Shown here one piece after another: positions 12,736 through 22,195 of a stretch of 29,980 nt of DNA (positions are counted from its first letter, which is position 1; every line of letters begins with the position of its first letter). Origin of the DNA: a virus; the IMG/VR virus record IMGVR_UViG_3300021964_000334, positions 1 to 29,980 of that record; one strand, written 5' to 3'. The notes below the pieces were generated by a model that searched no databases, was not told the DNA's origin, and worked only from the letters and a program-made list of their open reading frames with translations. A program made the translations under genes and the position numbers.

Positions 12736-13131
12736 TTAATTTTTATCTAGGATGTCTAGCAGGTTTCTTACGGCATCATTATTCTTCATATGTTCATCAA
12801 TAATAGTTATTTGATTTTCTGTGTGTGGTTTTATAAATACTATGTTGCGGTGTTCTAAAGAAACTAAAGCAAAGATATCTATTAGACCTTTTTTATATTC
12901 TCTGTCTTTAGTATGCGATCCTCTGCGAAGATCAAACCGCCAATTCTTTTTGTGGATTTCTTGTTTGGATTTGCTTTTGACTTGTACTCTGTAGAAAGTA
13001 TCTTCGTATTCAAATATAAGATCAGCCAAACCAGCGTTGGGTGTAAGTAGTACATTATCTGAAATAAGCGAGAGGATAGAAGCTGTCAGATATTCACCCG
13101 ATAGACCTATTCTATGGGTTGGATGTGACAT
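12736..13131 (-). CDS. PD-(D/E)XK nuclease-like protein
   Basis: This 131-residue protein has the layout of a small PD-(D/E)XK enzyme: an early helix with Glu (LSGEYLTASIL), Asp in ADLIFEYEDTF and the VQVKSKSK catalytic Lys strand. A basic patch (RFDLRRGSH) follows. Similar small folds include Holliday-junction resolvases and homing-type endonucleases. It is the last gene of the late operon and lies three bases from the large ejection-like protein, so a DNA-processing role late in infection is possible. Confidence 0.65.
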   Translation of the reverse strand: MSHPTHRIGLSGEYLTASILSLISDNVLLTPNAGLADLIFEYEDTFYRVQVKSKSKQEIHKKNWRFDLRRGSHTKDREYKKGLIDIFALVSLEHRNIVFIKPHTENQITIIDEHMKNNDAVRNLLDILDKN

Positions 13132-13134
13132 GGG

Positions 13135-15327
13135 TTATTGAGCTATGGGTTGCTCCTGTGGCTCTGATTGAATAAAACCATTAATAGATAAAAGATATAT
13201 TGATCTGCTAATAGCATCTCTTGAGCCAACATTTAATTTTCCAAGTTCTTCTAATACTTTTACAGAATCTGGGCTTGTAAGCATATTTGCTAATTTTCTG
13301 TTGGTTCTTCTTTCAACAGCCTCTCCAAATTTACCTGCAAACTTTACTCTCCACATAAAAGCACCGAATTGGGCAGCATCTTTTGAAATAAATCTTGGAT
13401 CTGGTGGCATACTTGGATTATTAACATTTACTATTTTTGCGGTTCTTTCCATAAGATCGTTAAATTTTTTCCAACCCAATATTAGATTATTTGGATTAAC
13501 TTTATTAGCTTCTGCAACTCCTTTTAACATTGCGTTGAAATTTGCTAACTTCGCCTCATTTCCAACCAAATCATCATAAAGGTTAAATCCAGCGGCAGGA
13601 TCTTCTCCTGTTTTTTTCTTAACTAATCTTTTATTCACAATGTTTTCAATATAAGTTCTAGCAATGCCTGGAAATACATTGGGATCTTTAGCATTTAAAA
13701 GTTTATATGTCCTTTCTATATCAACAGCATTATTTTTCTCATTGTTCAAAACAAATTGTTTTATTGTACTTGGTTGTATTTTTCCTTTTGATAATTGTTC
13801 AATGTTGTTTATTGCTGGTGTTGTTAGTTCATCATTAACTGCTGAGTAGATTTTTTTTGCTTTTGCGTAATTCGGATTAGTTAGCATGATGTCTTCTAAT
13901 TTATTCAACACACCACCACCGCCTTCAGGTAAAAATATAAATTGACCTTGCTTGTCTATATATTTTTTATCTGGTATTTGGTTTGCTCTGGAATCCTTAA
14001 CTTGCTCTCGCCATATTTTAAATATTGAATCCAATTTATTGACATTGGTTTCAGGTATGATGCGTGTAGTGTCTATTGCTTCGGTCAATGGTTTTCCAGA
14101 GGCATCATAAATAATTACTGGCTCATCTTTTGTGGTAACTTTTTTCTTTGTTAATTGTTGTTTTAAAGTATTTAATTGTTTAAGTGTAGTGGTATTTGAT
14201 ACTATTGGAGATGTTGGATCGGCGATTAATCTATCAATCTCTTTAATTAAATTTAACACTGATTCTTCATCAACAAATTCTTTATTTGAAACTTGGTAGC
14301 TTTCTTGGGATGCAATGGTTCTAGCTTTTTTTGCATCCTTAACAACCTTTTCGCCAGTTGTACCAACTGATCTCCAAAAATCTCTTAAAGAATCAGGATT
14401 TTCGGATAACTCATTTAATAAACCTTTTGCAACATTTTTAACTTGTTCTGGTCGTTGTTTTAAATATGAATACATAATTTGAGATCCGCCCTCTGATCCA
14501 TAAACCTTAGAAGCCAAAGATTGTAAAATTTGATTATCAATTAATTCTGCGGCAGTAATATTGATCCCAAGTTCTTTGGCTTGTTCTTGAAATTGTTTAG
14601 CTAGATCTATTTCTTCTTGGTCAACAGTCTTCATTGTCCTTTGTAATATTCTTTCAGCCCTTGATGGAGCTGTCAGAAGGCTTAAACCTATACTCGTTGC
14701 CAATGCTCCGCCTGCCTGTCCAGCAGGACTTACACCAGCTTGTTCCAATGATTCTTGTACTGCTCCAGTTCCAACTCCAGTGATAAGACCTTGCATCCTT
14801 CCGCTAGGGGTTTTTGCAATACTTAGGGTTGGCGCAACAGTAAATTCCGTCAAGGCTTCTGTATATCCGCCTAGTGGAGTTTGTGGTTCGTATTTTAAAA
14901 ATGGCAATACTGTTTCTCCAGCCGCTTTTAACATTCCGTAAGTTGGATATGTATAACCACCTGGCAATGGCCCTCGTCTTGGGCTAATTTTGCTTAACGC
15001 ATCAAAATAACTTTTTAAATTTTCTGCGCCAAAATACCCTGCAAGATCTGAAGGGCCTCTTTCTAACATACCAGGAGTTCCAGCAAGACCAGCATAACCC
15101 TTAAAAGTTCCAGTTAAAGCAGATCTTGCAACATCTTTTAAATAATCAACTGTGCTTGGTTTTGATTCTTGAACAACTTTTTCTAGTTTTGTTAAATCTA
15201 TTTCTTCTTGTTGCTTTTGAAGCTTGATAATTTCTGCGCCTATTTTTTTTGCTTCATCAATTTTATTATTTTCGTAGGCTATTTTTAAACCTTCTTCAAG
15301 TATTTTTATATCATCTTGAATTGCCAT
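13135..15327 (-). CDS. Large virion protein, candidate ejection protein
   Basis: This 730-residue protein starts with a coiled-coil-like N-terminus (EEGLKIAYENNKIDEAKKIG), then a Gly/Ala-rich segment (about 90-230) that could insert into membrane (GLITGVGTGAVQESL; AGGALATSIGLSLL). A long helical body fills the rest. Size, helical content and position after the tail genes fit podovirus internal or ejected proteins, but there is no clear sequence signature. The Shine-Dalgarno is weak. Confidence 0.55.
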   Translation of the reverse strand: MAIQDDIKILEEGLKIAYENNKIDEAKKIGAEIIKLQKQQEEIDLTKLEKVVQESKPSTVDYLKDVARSALTGTFKGYAGLAGTPGMLERGPSDLAGYFGAENLKSYFDALSKISPRRGPLPGGYTYPTYGMLKAAGETVLPFLKYEPQTPLGGYTEALTEFTVAPTLSIAKTPSGRMQGLITGVGTGAVQESLEQAGVSPAGQAGGALATSIGLSLLTAPSRAERILQRTMKTVDQEEIDLAKQFQEQAKELGINITAAELIDNQILQSLASKVYGSEGGSQIMYSYLKQRPEQVKNVAKGLLNELSENPDSLRDFWRSVGTTGEKVVKDAKKARTIASQESYQVSNKEFVDEESVLNLIKEIDRLIADPTSPIVSNTTTLKQLNTLKQQLTKKKVTTKDEPVIIYDASGKPLTEAIDTTRIIPETNVNKLDSIFKIWREQVKDSRANQIPDKKYIDKQGQFIFLPEGGGGVLNKLEDIMLTNPNYAKAKKIYSAVNDELTTPAINNIEQLSKGKIQPSTIKQFVLNNEKNNAVDIERTYKLLNAKDPNVFPGIARTYIENIVNKRLVKKKTGEDPAAGFNLYDDLVGNEAKLANFNAMLKGVAEANKVNPNNLILGWKKFNDLMERTAKIVNVNNPSMPPDPRFISKDAAQFGAFMWRVKFAGKFGEAVERRTNRKLANMLTSPDSVKVLEELGKLNVGSRDAISRSIYLLSINGFIQSEPQEQPIAQ

Positions 15328-15328
15328 T

Positions 15329-16513
15329 TTATTGATTATTTATTTGATATAGCTCGTTTAGTATTTTTTGGGTTTCTGCGCTTATTCCAGATGTTGGAAC
15401 ATCTCCACTATAAGATTTATAAAAATCTAAACTTGGCTCATATGCTTTTGGAAGTCTTTTTTCATATTCGTTGATTGTTTGTAATAAATTATCAATTCCT
15501 GCTGCAGGTTTTACAGATCTTTGAACATCTAAATCAATTTTTTCTGTATTAAAGAAATTTGTTACTTCAGATCCAAGATCATCAATAATATTTTGCAAAA
15601 CATCAATTCTTACCAAAGGATTCCCCTCTGATCCAACAACCCTTAAAGCGTTGTCAAAATCTTTATCAGAAAGACCTCTGCCCTCTTGCCCCTTTGCAGC
15701 CGCAAATTGATACGCAAGATTTAAAGTCATGGTTTTTTGTTTTTCTGTTGCTATACCAGCATCGGTAAATTTTGATTGAAATTTGGATAAATCTGTTTCA
15801 TAAGCCCCAGTTTCTTTTGCTTTATCTATAATATTTTTTGATCCCTGTATTTCAGCTAAAATTCTATCTGCTAAAGCTCCAGCAGATCCAGCAGCTAAAC
15901 CACCCAATGGTTTTTCTTCTATTTCTTTAATTAATTTATTTGCAAGATTTGTAAAGTTGCCATAAGCGGTAAATCTTGATTTTACATCCTGTCTAGTTTT
16001 GTCAAAAAACTCCACATCCCCAAAACTTCTTTTTTGAGAAACAGTTGGGAGTCTTTCTATAACATATCCCTTTTTATTGAGATCAGATATTTCTTGTTCG
16101 GTAGGGTTAACGATATTTCCAGCAGGATTGCCTTGTGGGTTTACTATAGTAAAAATATCTATATCTTTTGATGCTATTTCTTTCTCTATTCCTGGGAAAA
16201 CTCTTTGAAAAGATCCGTCTGGATTTACATAATAATTATATCCATCCGCACCCTTTACTATTCTTCTGTCTTTGCTTCCAAAAATAGTAGAGTATTTATC
16301 TTTAGCAGTCATGGCTTTTAAAAATGTTTTTTGCACATCAGGCAAACTCATCTTGTCTATTTGCTGATTAAGCAAAGCATCCATTTCTTGCGCTTTTCTA
16401 GCCTGAGTTTCACCTAAAGCTAACTGCAATCTTTGTGGATCGCCAGATAATCTAGCTGTTTCTAAATTTAGAACATCTGCTAGCTGTCTTAGTGATTCAA
16501 AACCATTTGCCAT
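15329..16513 (-). CDS. Virion-associated protein, candidate ejection protein
   Basis: This 394-residue, mainly helical protein starts in a TAATG junction with the preceding gene. The N-terminal 60 residues are a Gln/Leu-rich helix, followed by a small beta region (VKGADGYNYYVNPDGSFQRV) and a helical C-terminal half. No enzymatic motif is seen. It is the middle of three consecutive large proteins between the tail genes and the late-operon end, a layout common for podovirus core or ejection proteins. That role is inferred. Confidence 0.55.
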   Translation of the reverse strand: MANGFESLRQLADVLNLETARLSGDPQRLQLALGETQARKAQEMDALLNQQIDKMSLPDVQKTFLKAMTAKDKYSTIFGSKDRRIVKGADGYNYYVNPDGSFQRVFPGIEKEIASKDIDIFTIVNPQGNPAGNIVNPTEQEISDLNKKGYVIERLPTVSQKRSFGDVEFFDKTRQDVKSRFTAYGNFTNLANKLIKEIEEKPLGGLAAGSAGALADRILAEIQGSKNIIDKAKETGAYETDLSKFQSKFTDAGIATEKQKTMTLNLAYQFAAAKGQEGRGLSDKDFDNALRVVGSEGNPLVRIDVLQNIIDDLGSEVTNFFNTEKIDLDVQRSVKPAAGIDNLLQTINEYEKRLPKAYEPSLDFYKSYSGDVPTSGISAETQKILNELYQINNQ

Positions 16514-17532
16514 TACATTGCTACCCCTGAAAAACTACCGCCAGATCCACCGCTACCGCTAGAGCCACCAAAATAACTTTGCAAGTTAGATTGCATAAAT
16601 GGACTACTAAGGATATTAAATGCACTGGTTATACCTTCAAGTGCTGATGGTTGATATCCAGTAGTTTTGCTAATTGATTGCGGTTGTGCGCTTACGCCTT
16701 GAGCTAATAAACCAAGTTGTTGTGGCCCATAAGCCAATGCTCTTTGGAACTCTTGATATGGGACTTCTAATGCAGCTTGCTGTAGTGCTTGCTGTTGTGT
16801 TCCTATTCCGCCAAGTAATCCCAATCTTCTCATTTGCTCTGCGCTTATACCGCCAAGCAAACCAGCTCTTTGTTGTTGAGCCTGGAGTTGGAATTGTGGG
16901 GTAAATTGTTCCATTTGCATTTGTCTTGCAATATCGGATTCAGCAGCTCTTTGTGCTTGCTCAAATCCTGCTTGTCTTAAACCAGCAGATGTTCTTGCCA
17001 TTTGTTCTATGAATGGTCTTTGTGATTCTTGTTCTAATAATGCAGATCTTGAGCCACCAAAAGCTCCTGCTTGTATAGCTCTTGTTTGCGATAATCCTCT
17101 AGCAATATCTGCTTGCCTTTGGATATCAGCCATAGTTTGATCTATAACTTGTTGTTGGTAGGGTGATTGATAGGCTGCAATATCTGCTTGCAATAAAGTT
17201 GGCACTTGACCAACTGTAGGTAATGGTTGCTCTGCTAGTTGTTGTAAACCAGTAAAGGGATCATATCCCATTCCTGTTTCAAACAATCCACGAGTGGCTT
17301 GGAATTGTCTGAGTTGATCTGGCGTAAAACCAGCAACTCTTTTGCCTGTATATGGTATAAATGGCTGTGCAGCTATTCCTTGGGCTCTGCCATACAGATC
17401 CTCATACATTGCCATTTGTGCTGGATCGACTGTTTGCGAAACAGTTTGTTTCCCAGTTTTTGGATCAAATGCCATTTTAGCGGCTGCTGCGCCACCTAAA
17501 AATGTTCCTATTGCTGGTAATGCTTGTGGCAT
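16513..17532 (-). CDS. Conserved virion protein with AGAFGGSR motif
   Basis: The 339-residue protein has an N-terminal hydrophobic segment (ALPAIGTFLGGAAAAKMAF) and a tyrosine/proline region. The conserved block SPYQQQVIDQTMADIQRQAD, then AGAFGGSRSALLE, is a combination I associate with marine podovirus virion proteins. The second half is extremely Gln-rich and helical, and the C-terminus is Gly/Ser-rich. TAGGAGAATAT precedes the start. It may be an internal virion or DNA-ejection protein. Confidence 0.65.
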   Translation of the reverse strand: MPQALPAIGTFLGGAAAAKMAFDPKTGKQTVSQTVDPAQMAMYEDLYGRAQGIAAQPFIPYTGKRVAGFTPDQLRQFQATRGLFETGMGYDPFTGLQQLAEQPLPTVGQVPTLLQADIAAYQSPYQQQVIDQTMADIQRQADIARGLSQTRAIQAGAFGGSRSALLEQESQRPFIEQMARTSAGLRQAGFEQAQRAAESDIARQMQMEQFTPQFQLQAQQQRAGLLGGISAEQMRRLGLLGGIGTQQQALQQAALEVPYQEFQRALAYGPQQLGLLAQGVSAQPQSISKTTGYQPSALEGITSAFNILSSPFMQSNLQSYFGGSSGSGGSGGSFSGVAM

Positions 17533-17540
17533 ATATTCTC

Positions 17541-17939
17541 CTATAAATCCTTGCTAATTAGATATTCTTTTTTATAGCCTAAATGTTTTACTTTTCTAAA
17601 CCAACCTTTACGACCACCGCCATAAATTCTTTTAATTCCAATTTCTTTACAGTAACTTTCAATACATTTAAGCATTTCTTCTAATTCCTCATACTTTCCA
17701 CCAACGCATAAAATATTTATAGATTTTATTTGTGGAAATATAACAAATTCAGTTACTACGGCAGTTTCTTTTCCTGGCCATAATAAGGCTATTCCATGTT
17801 TTATTTTATCTTCTATATCGTCTATTGTATAGGAATCTTGATATTTCATAGCCTCTGCAATCAAAGGTTTGCATCTTTCCCATTCTACTTCCCAGGCATC
17901 TTTCTTGGGAAATTCAACGATATTAGTCGCCTTTTCCAT
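17541..17939 (-). CDS. GNAT-like phage structural-operon protein
   Basis: This 132-residue protein resembles a group of phage proteins with a GNAT-like fold found next to podovirus internal proteins. It has an N-terminal helix, an acidic TIDDIEDKIKHGIALLW segment, strands VTEFVIFPQIKSINILCVGG and a terminal GRKGWFRKVKHLGYKKEY. The terminal motif mirrors the acceptor end of acetyltransferases, but the acetyl-CoA loop is not clear. A structural or assembly role is as likely as catalysis. It overlaps its upstream neighbour by 17 bases. Confidence 0.55.
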   Translation of the reverse strand: MEKATNIVEFPKKDAWEVEWERCKPLIAEAMKYQDSYTIDDIEDKIKHGIALLWPGKETAVVTEFVIFPQIKSINILCVGGKYEELEEMLKCIESYCKEIGIKRIYGGGRKGWFRKVKHLGYKKEYLISKDL

Positions 17940-18288
17940 ATTCTACGATACTCATGTGGATATCTAAATTACCAGCGTGATTGCCTTGTACTTTAATTAT
18001 TTCACCTTGATGAATAATAATTGGTCTTTCTAATAGCTCTGTAGTGCTATTTGCACTAATTACTTTGCCATTAAATAAATTAAAAGTATCTGATCCATGA
18101 GTATTGGTTACATCAATTTGGGTTTGTTGTCCTTGATGTTCGCACACTAAAAATGACTGAATAATAGAAAAGGTAAAGTCATCGCCAGATGGTGCGGTAT
18201 AAACAGTATAGTCGGTATTAGCTAAAGTAATATTAATGTGAACATTCTCTGCTCTTTGGATATATTGTCTTTGTGAGGATAAATCCAT
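17923..18288 (-). CDS. Beta-rich virion protein, 121 aa
   Basis: The 121 residues are almost all beta strand with Thr, Asn and Ile alternation (NITLANTDYTVYTAPSGDDF; IIIHQGEIIKVQGNHAGNLD). This suggests a small jelly-roll or immunoglobulin-like capsid decoration or tail accessory domain. No specific family is recognised. A TAATG-type junction joins it to the tail protein upstream. Confidence 0.6.
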   Translation of the reverse strand: MDLSSQRQYIQRAENVHINITLANTDYTVYTAPSGDDFTFSIIQSFLVCEHQGQQTQIDVTNTHGSDTFNLFNGKVISANSTTELLERPIIIHQGEIIKVQGNHAGNLDIHMSIVEYGKGD

Positions 18289-19799
18289 TATCTTTTACCT
18301 CTAGCCTTGGTATCTATTCTTATATTACCAACTTGAAAGTCTTGGCTAGTTGAGCCTGTAACTTTCATTTGTATTTGTCTAGCTGTAAACCTTGCATCGG
18401 TATAGCCATCACTTTCAAAAGTAAAGTCGCCAAAGTCTGTTTCTGCACCTAGTGGTGTGAATTTACCTTTGAAACTAATGGTTACTCCTGGCAGAGTATT
18501 TGCTTCTTCGTCTGGAATGATTTGATTGACTTGCACTAATCTATCACCGCTACCAATTTCTATAGGGCCTGATTGACAGAATGGTACAGAGCCATTGATG
18601 TTAGGTGATGCTGAGAGTGTGCCTGATTCGTGTTGGTAAACAAAACCACTAGAATCACCAGCGATAGGGAAATTAAATGTGCCTTGGTCAATCCAGCATC
18701 CTCTATCTAATGAGCCGATAGACCAAACATTTTGTGCATAGTTCCAAATCACATATTTATTCGGTGTGTATTGAGATGTGCCTGATGGAAAGCCCCACCA
18801 TATCTCATTAAAGTTAGAGTTATGTCCACCCCAACAAGTTTTCTTACCTGGTATGTTTAGATTATCAAATACATAATCGTGTACTTCGCATGGTATTTCT
18901 CTGACAGCACCATCAAATACATAAAAAGCGTTTTCACCCATCCATGCTAAGAAGTTACCAGTAGATACTACAGATCTTCTGCTAACGGATTTACAGTTTT
19001 GTCCAGCCTGTGCAATACCATATACAAATGGTGAGCCAGCGTAATACATTCTGTTGATTCCGTTTTCTGTGAAGATCATTACATCGGATTGATGTTTGAT
19101 AGCGTATAAAGCTCTACCGCCTACAGGTACTTGTAAATCACCAGCAGTATTAGTGGCTTTAGATGTCCAGTTAGTTCTATCTTCTCTGTTTGACCAAGCT
19201 ACTAATCTTGGATCTCCGCCTGATCCTATAGCAACCAAATGTCTTTCGTTAGTTACTACGACTGACTGGTTGCCTGTGGGTGCATTGGTTACTGCGGTTG
19301 CAATAGTATCTGGTGTGCCACCTGCGGTATCTGGCGACCACTTATAGATCTTACCATCGCCTGAAAAACAAAAGATTAAATCCTCGCCCCAGTTATCAAA
19401 GGAGAAATGACCTGAGTCAAAGGGTAATCCAGATTGGCTTCTAGCATCTCCGTAATCTTCTGATCCGTAAGTGTATGCACCAAATCCTAGTGGATCGTTG
19501 TCTGCATCACTAACAAAACCAGCAGGAGTGATATCTGTCCAAGTGCCATCGTAAAGCACATAGACTTTTTCTCTAGTGCCAACTGCTAATACTTGACCGC
19601 CATTATTATCGTTATAGGCGTACATCCCAATGGGTGCGCCATCTAATGCGGTTGGTTTTAATCTTTCCCAGCCACCTATAGGTTTTAGGTAGCCATTTTC
19701 AAAACGAACTAAATCCCCGTCAACCCAACGGCCTTTGTTGGCATAATCAGTTCCGTTTTTGACTATGCCTGCTGGTGGGGTGATTGGGAATAGTGCCAT
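18288..19799 (-). CDS. Tail hub / stabilisation-type beta-propeller protein
   Basis: This 503-residue protein begins FPITPPAGIVKNGTDYANKG and continues with GRWVDGDLVRF and IGGWERL. That opening recurs in phage tail or DNA-stabilisation proteins of the P22-gp10/T7-gp12 functional class. Repeated strand segments around VYVLYDGTW, FCFSGDGKIYKW, ALYAIKHQSD and FYVFDGAVREI are consistent with a beta-propeller. It would form part of the short tail below the adaptor. The propeller assignment is by pattern; the family label is uncertain. Confidence 0.65.
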   Translation of the reverse strand: MALFPITPPAGIVKNGTDYANKGRWVDGDLVRFENGYLKPIGGWERLKPTALDGAPIGMYAYNDNNGGQVLAVGTREKVYVLYDGTWTDITPAGFVSDADNDPLGFGAYTYGSEDYGDARSQSGLPFDSGHFSFDNWGEDLIFCFSGDGKIYKWSPDTAGGTPDTIATAVTNAPTGNQSVVVTNERHLVAIGSGGDPRLVAWSNREDRTNWTSKATNTAGDLQVPVGGRALYAIKHQSDVMIFTENGINRMYYAGSPFVYGIAQAGQNCKSVSRRSVVSTGNFLAWMGENAFYVFDGAVREIPCEVHDYVFDNLNIPGKKTCWGGHNSNFNEIWWGFPSGTSQYTPNKYVIWNYAQNVWSIGSLDRGCWIDQGTFNFPIAGDSSGFVYQHESGTLSASPNINGSVPFCQSGPIEIGSGDRLVQVNQIIPDEEANTLPGVTISFKGKFTPLGAETDFGDFTFESDGYTDARFTARQIQMKVTGSTSQDFQVGNIRIDTKARGKR

Positions 19800-19803
19800 T
19801 CAC

Positions 19804-20058
19804 TTAGCTATTGCTAGAAATGTAGCTATTACCTGTAGAAATAGCAGAGTTGTAGCTAGACTTATCTGATCCGTCAGCTACCACTTCTTCATAAGCCAAA
19901 ATGATTTCAAGATGGTCAACATTACGCTGAACCATATCGTTGATTTCACTTTGCCCCATACCTTCTACATCCCAAGAGCCATCGTTTACACCATTTATCA
20001 AATCAACAGAATCATCTGCTGCTGATAGAATTTGTGTTACATCTCTTTCGATTTCCAT
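19804..20058 (-). CDS. Small virion-operon protein, 84 aa
   Basis: The 84-residue acidic protein has a helical middle (GQSEINDMVQRNVDHLEIIL) and a Ser/Asn-rich tail. It sits between the tail fibre and the propeller-like tail protein, with four bases or less on either side. Proteins of this size in this slot occur in other marine phages, but the function is unknown to me. AAAAGGAGAATAAAAA precedes the start. Confidence 0.6.
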   Translation of the reverse strand: MEIERDVTQILSAADDSVDLINGVNDGSWDVEGMGQSEINDMVQRNVDHLEIILAYEEVVADGSDKSSYNSAISTGNSYISSNS

Positions 20059-20061
20059 TTT

Positions 20062-22182
20062 TTATTCTCCTTTTAGAATATTAATTTCACTTTGTAAGCT
20101 ATCGCACTTAGCGGATAGTTCTTTTACAGCGTTTACAAGCATAGGAATAAAGGCTGAATCTCCTAGATGCTGAATACCATCAGGTCCTTCACGCCACATA
20201 CTTTGTCCGTTTTTAATTTCAGGATGATTATCAATAACTTCCTTAACTTCTTGAGCAATAAAACCATGATAAGTATGGTCTTTATCCCCATGTACTGTTT
20301 GTTCCGAATCGGCATCATAATAATTTACAAACTCAGAGGATATTTCGTTTTTGTTTTTCCATTGATAAGTAATAGGTCGTAAATCTTTTATAAAATCTAA
20401 ACCTGCTGTAGAAGTTTCAATATTCTTTTTAAGCCTTTCGTCTGAATGTGCTGTCCATGTAGTGGTTGAACCATTAATAGCAATGCTTACTCCGTTACCA
20501 CTTATACCAAGAGTTGCGGTATTAGCTCCTTGTCCTAATACATACCTTCCTATTGCTATTTCGTTGCTTACTGTTGCTGACGAACTTCTAGCAAAAGCAC
20601 CAATAATTACATTATCTCCACCTGTTGTAAGAGCGTTTTGATATGAACCTGCTAAATATCCTAAAATTGTATTAGCAGCAGCCGTTGTTACAGAGCTACC
20701 AGCATCATAACCGACTGCGACATTATCACTTCCTGATGTACTAGCATCAAGTGCTTGCCAACCAACTGCTGTATTATTTGATGCTTCACAAGACAATAAA
20801 GAACTTTTACCAACTGCGGTATTTCCAACACCTGTAGTACTTGCAGACAGTGAATTTTGACCAATAGCAGTATTATTTGTACCTGTAGTGTTTAATTTTA
20901 AAGCATCGTGTCCAACCGCCACATTGTAATTAGCTGTGGTGTTAGCCCCTAAAGCATTTGAGCCTATTGCAACATTAACAGCACCAGTCGTATTTGCATC
21001 AAGAGCAGTAGCTCCCACAGCAACATTATCTGTACCTGTAGTGTTTGCCTGTAATGCCCCTCTACCAACAGCAGTATTATAACCGCCTGTAGTAAGCCCA
21101 TTCATGGCTAAATAACCCACAGCAGTATTTAAATCGGCTGTAGTACTACCTGACATGCAATTGACACCAATCGCTGTATTTTGAGTTCCACCTGTATTTG
21201 AAGCTAAGGCGTTATAGCCAAAAGCAGAGTTATTGTCTGCGGTGTTTGCTGACAAGGAATTATAACCAACTGCGGTATTATTTGATGTGGTGGTATTGGC
21301 ATCTAGAGTATAAGTACCAACTGCCACATTAGCTGTACCTGTAGTGTTTGATGCAAGTGCGTTATAACCAACAGCAGTGTTATTTGATGCTGTGGTGTTT
21401 AAATCTAAAGCTGCCCAACCAACTGCTGTATTGTAATTCCCTGTACTATTTGCAGTTAATGTATAAGTTCCAAACGCAGCATTTCTTGTACCTGTGGTAT
21501 TTGCTGTTAAAGAATTGTAACCAACTGCTGTGTTATCGGATGCTGTGGTATTAGCATCTAAAGCAGCATAACCAACCGCTACATTCTGAGTACCTGTAGT
21601 GTTTGCATAAAGTGCTTGAGAGCCGACTGCGGTGTTATTTGCTGCTGTAGTGTTTTGATTTAAGGATAAGTAACCTACTGCAACATTATTAGCACCAGTT
21701 GAATTAGCGTATAAAGTTCCATAACCAATTCCTGAATTATAAGAAGCAGTAGTATTTGAAAATAAAGCAAATCTACCAAGAGCAGTATTAGCATCTCCAG
21801 TAGTATTGGCTGTAAGTGCTACATCTCCTATAGCTGTATTATTATCACCGCCAGTAATCACACTATCTAAAGCCTGATTACCCAAAGCAACATTATTAGA
21901 GCCAGTAGGATAATTACCATCAAGTTTGATAGTTCCGCCATCGAAAGAAACATTGGATGATGCAGTAAGAGTGGTAAAAGATCCCGCAGCAGCAGTAGTG
22001 CCACCAATGACAGAGCTATCAATAACAGCTCCGTCTAGATTCATCGCTACGGATGTACCAGTGGAGCTAAAGATCGCATCTAGATCGTCTAAGTCATCGT
22101 TTAGTTTTCCACCCCAGGTATCGGTAGATGCTCCTACCTCTGGTTTGGTTAAGTTTAAATTAGTGGTATATGTATCTGCCAT
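20062..22182 (-). CDS. Tail fibre with YadA-like repeats and S74 chaperone
   Basis: This 706-residue protein is probably a trimeric receptor-binding fibre. The N-terminus ([20 protein letters not shown]) is typical of fibres attaching to the virion. Residues about 94-540 are a tandem of 14-residue units of the YadA/haemagglutinin-head type (N-T-A-V-G-Y-x-A-L pattern with NTTG turns), which form a left-handed trimeric beta-roll. Residues 580-706 are a peptidase S74 intramolecular chaperone beginning SDERLKKNI; in this family the chain cuts itself before that Ser after trimer assembly. A C-terminal coiled coil closes the chaperone. Confidence 0.88.
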   Translation of the reverse strand: MADTYTTNLNLTKPEVGASTDTWGGKLNDDLDDLDAIFSSTGTSVAMNLDGAVIDSSVIGGTTAAAGSFTTLTASSNVSFDGGTIKLDGNYPTGSNNVALGNQALDSVITGGDNNTAIGDVALTANTTGDANTALGRFALFSNTTASYNSGIGYGTLYANSTGANNVAVGYLSLNQNTTAANNTAVGSQALYANTTGTQNVAVGYAALDANTTASDNTAVGYNSLTANTTGTRNAAFGTYTLTANSTGNYNTAVGWAALDLNTTASNNTAVGYNALASNTTGTANVAVGTYTLDANTTTSNNTAVGYNSLSANTADNNSAFGYNALASNTGGTQNTAIGVNCMSGSTTADLNTAVGYLAMNGLTTGGYNTAVGRGALQANTTGTDNVAVGATALDANTTGAVNVAIGSNALGANTTANYNVAVGHDALKLNTTGTNNTAIGQNSLSASTTGVGNTAVGKSSLLSCEASNNTAVGWQALDASTSGSDNVAVGYDAGSSVTTAAANTILGYLAGSYQNALTTGGDNVIIGAFARSSSATVSNEIAIGRYVLGQGANTATLGISGNGVSIAINGSTTTWTAHSDERLKKNIETSTAGLDFIKDLRPITYQWKNKNEISSEFVNYYDADSEQTVHGDKDHTYHGFIAQEVKEVIDNHPEIKNGQSMWREGPDGIQHLGDSAFIPMLVNAVKELSAKCDSLQSEINILKGE

Positions 22183-22195
22183 AAATCTCTATCCT

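Noticed and set aside
12202-13297. 16-bp identical sequence CATATTTGCTAATTTT at 12202-12217 and 13282-13297
   Set aside because: AT-rich 16-mers can repeat by chance in 30 kb; one copy is ordinary coding sequence in the large virion protein.
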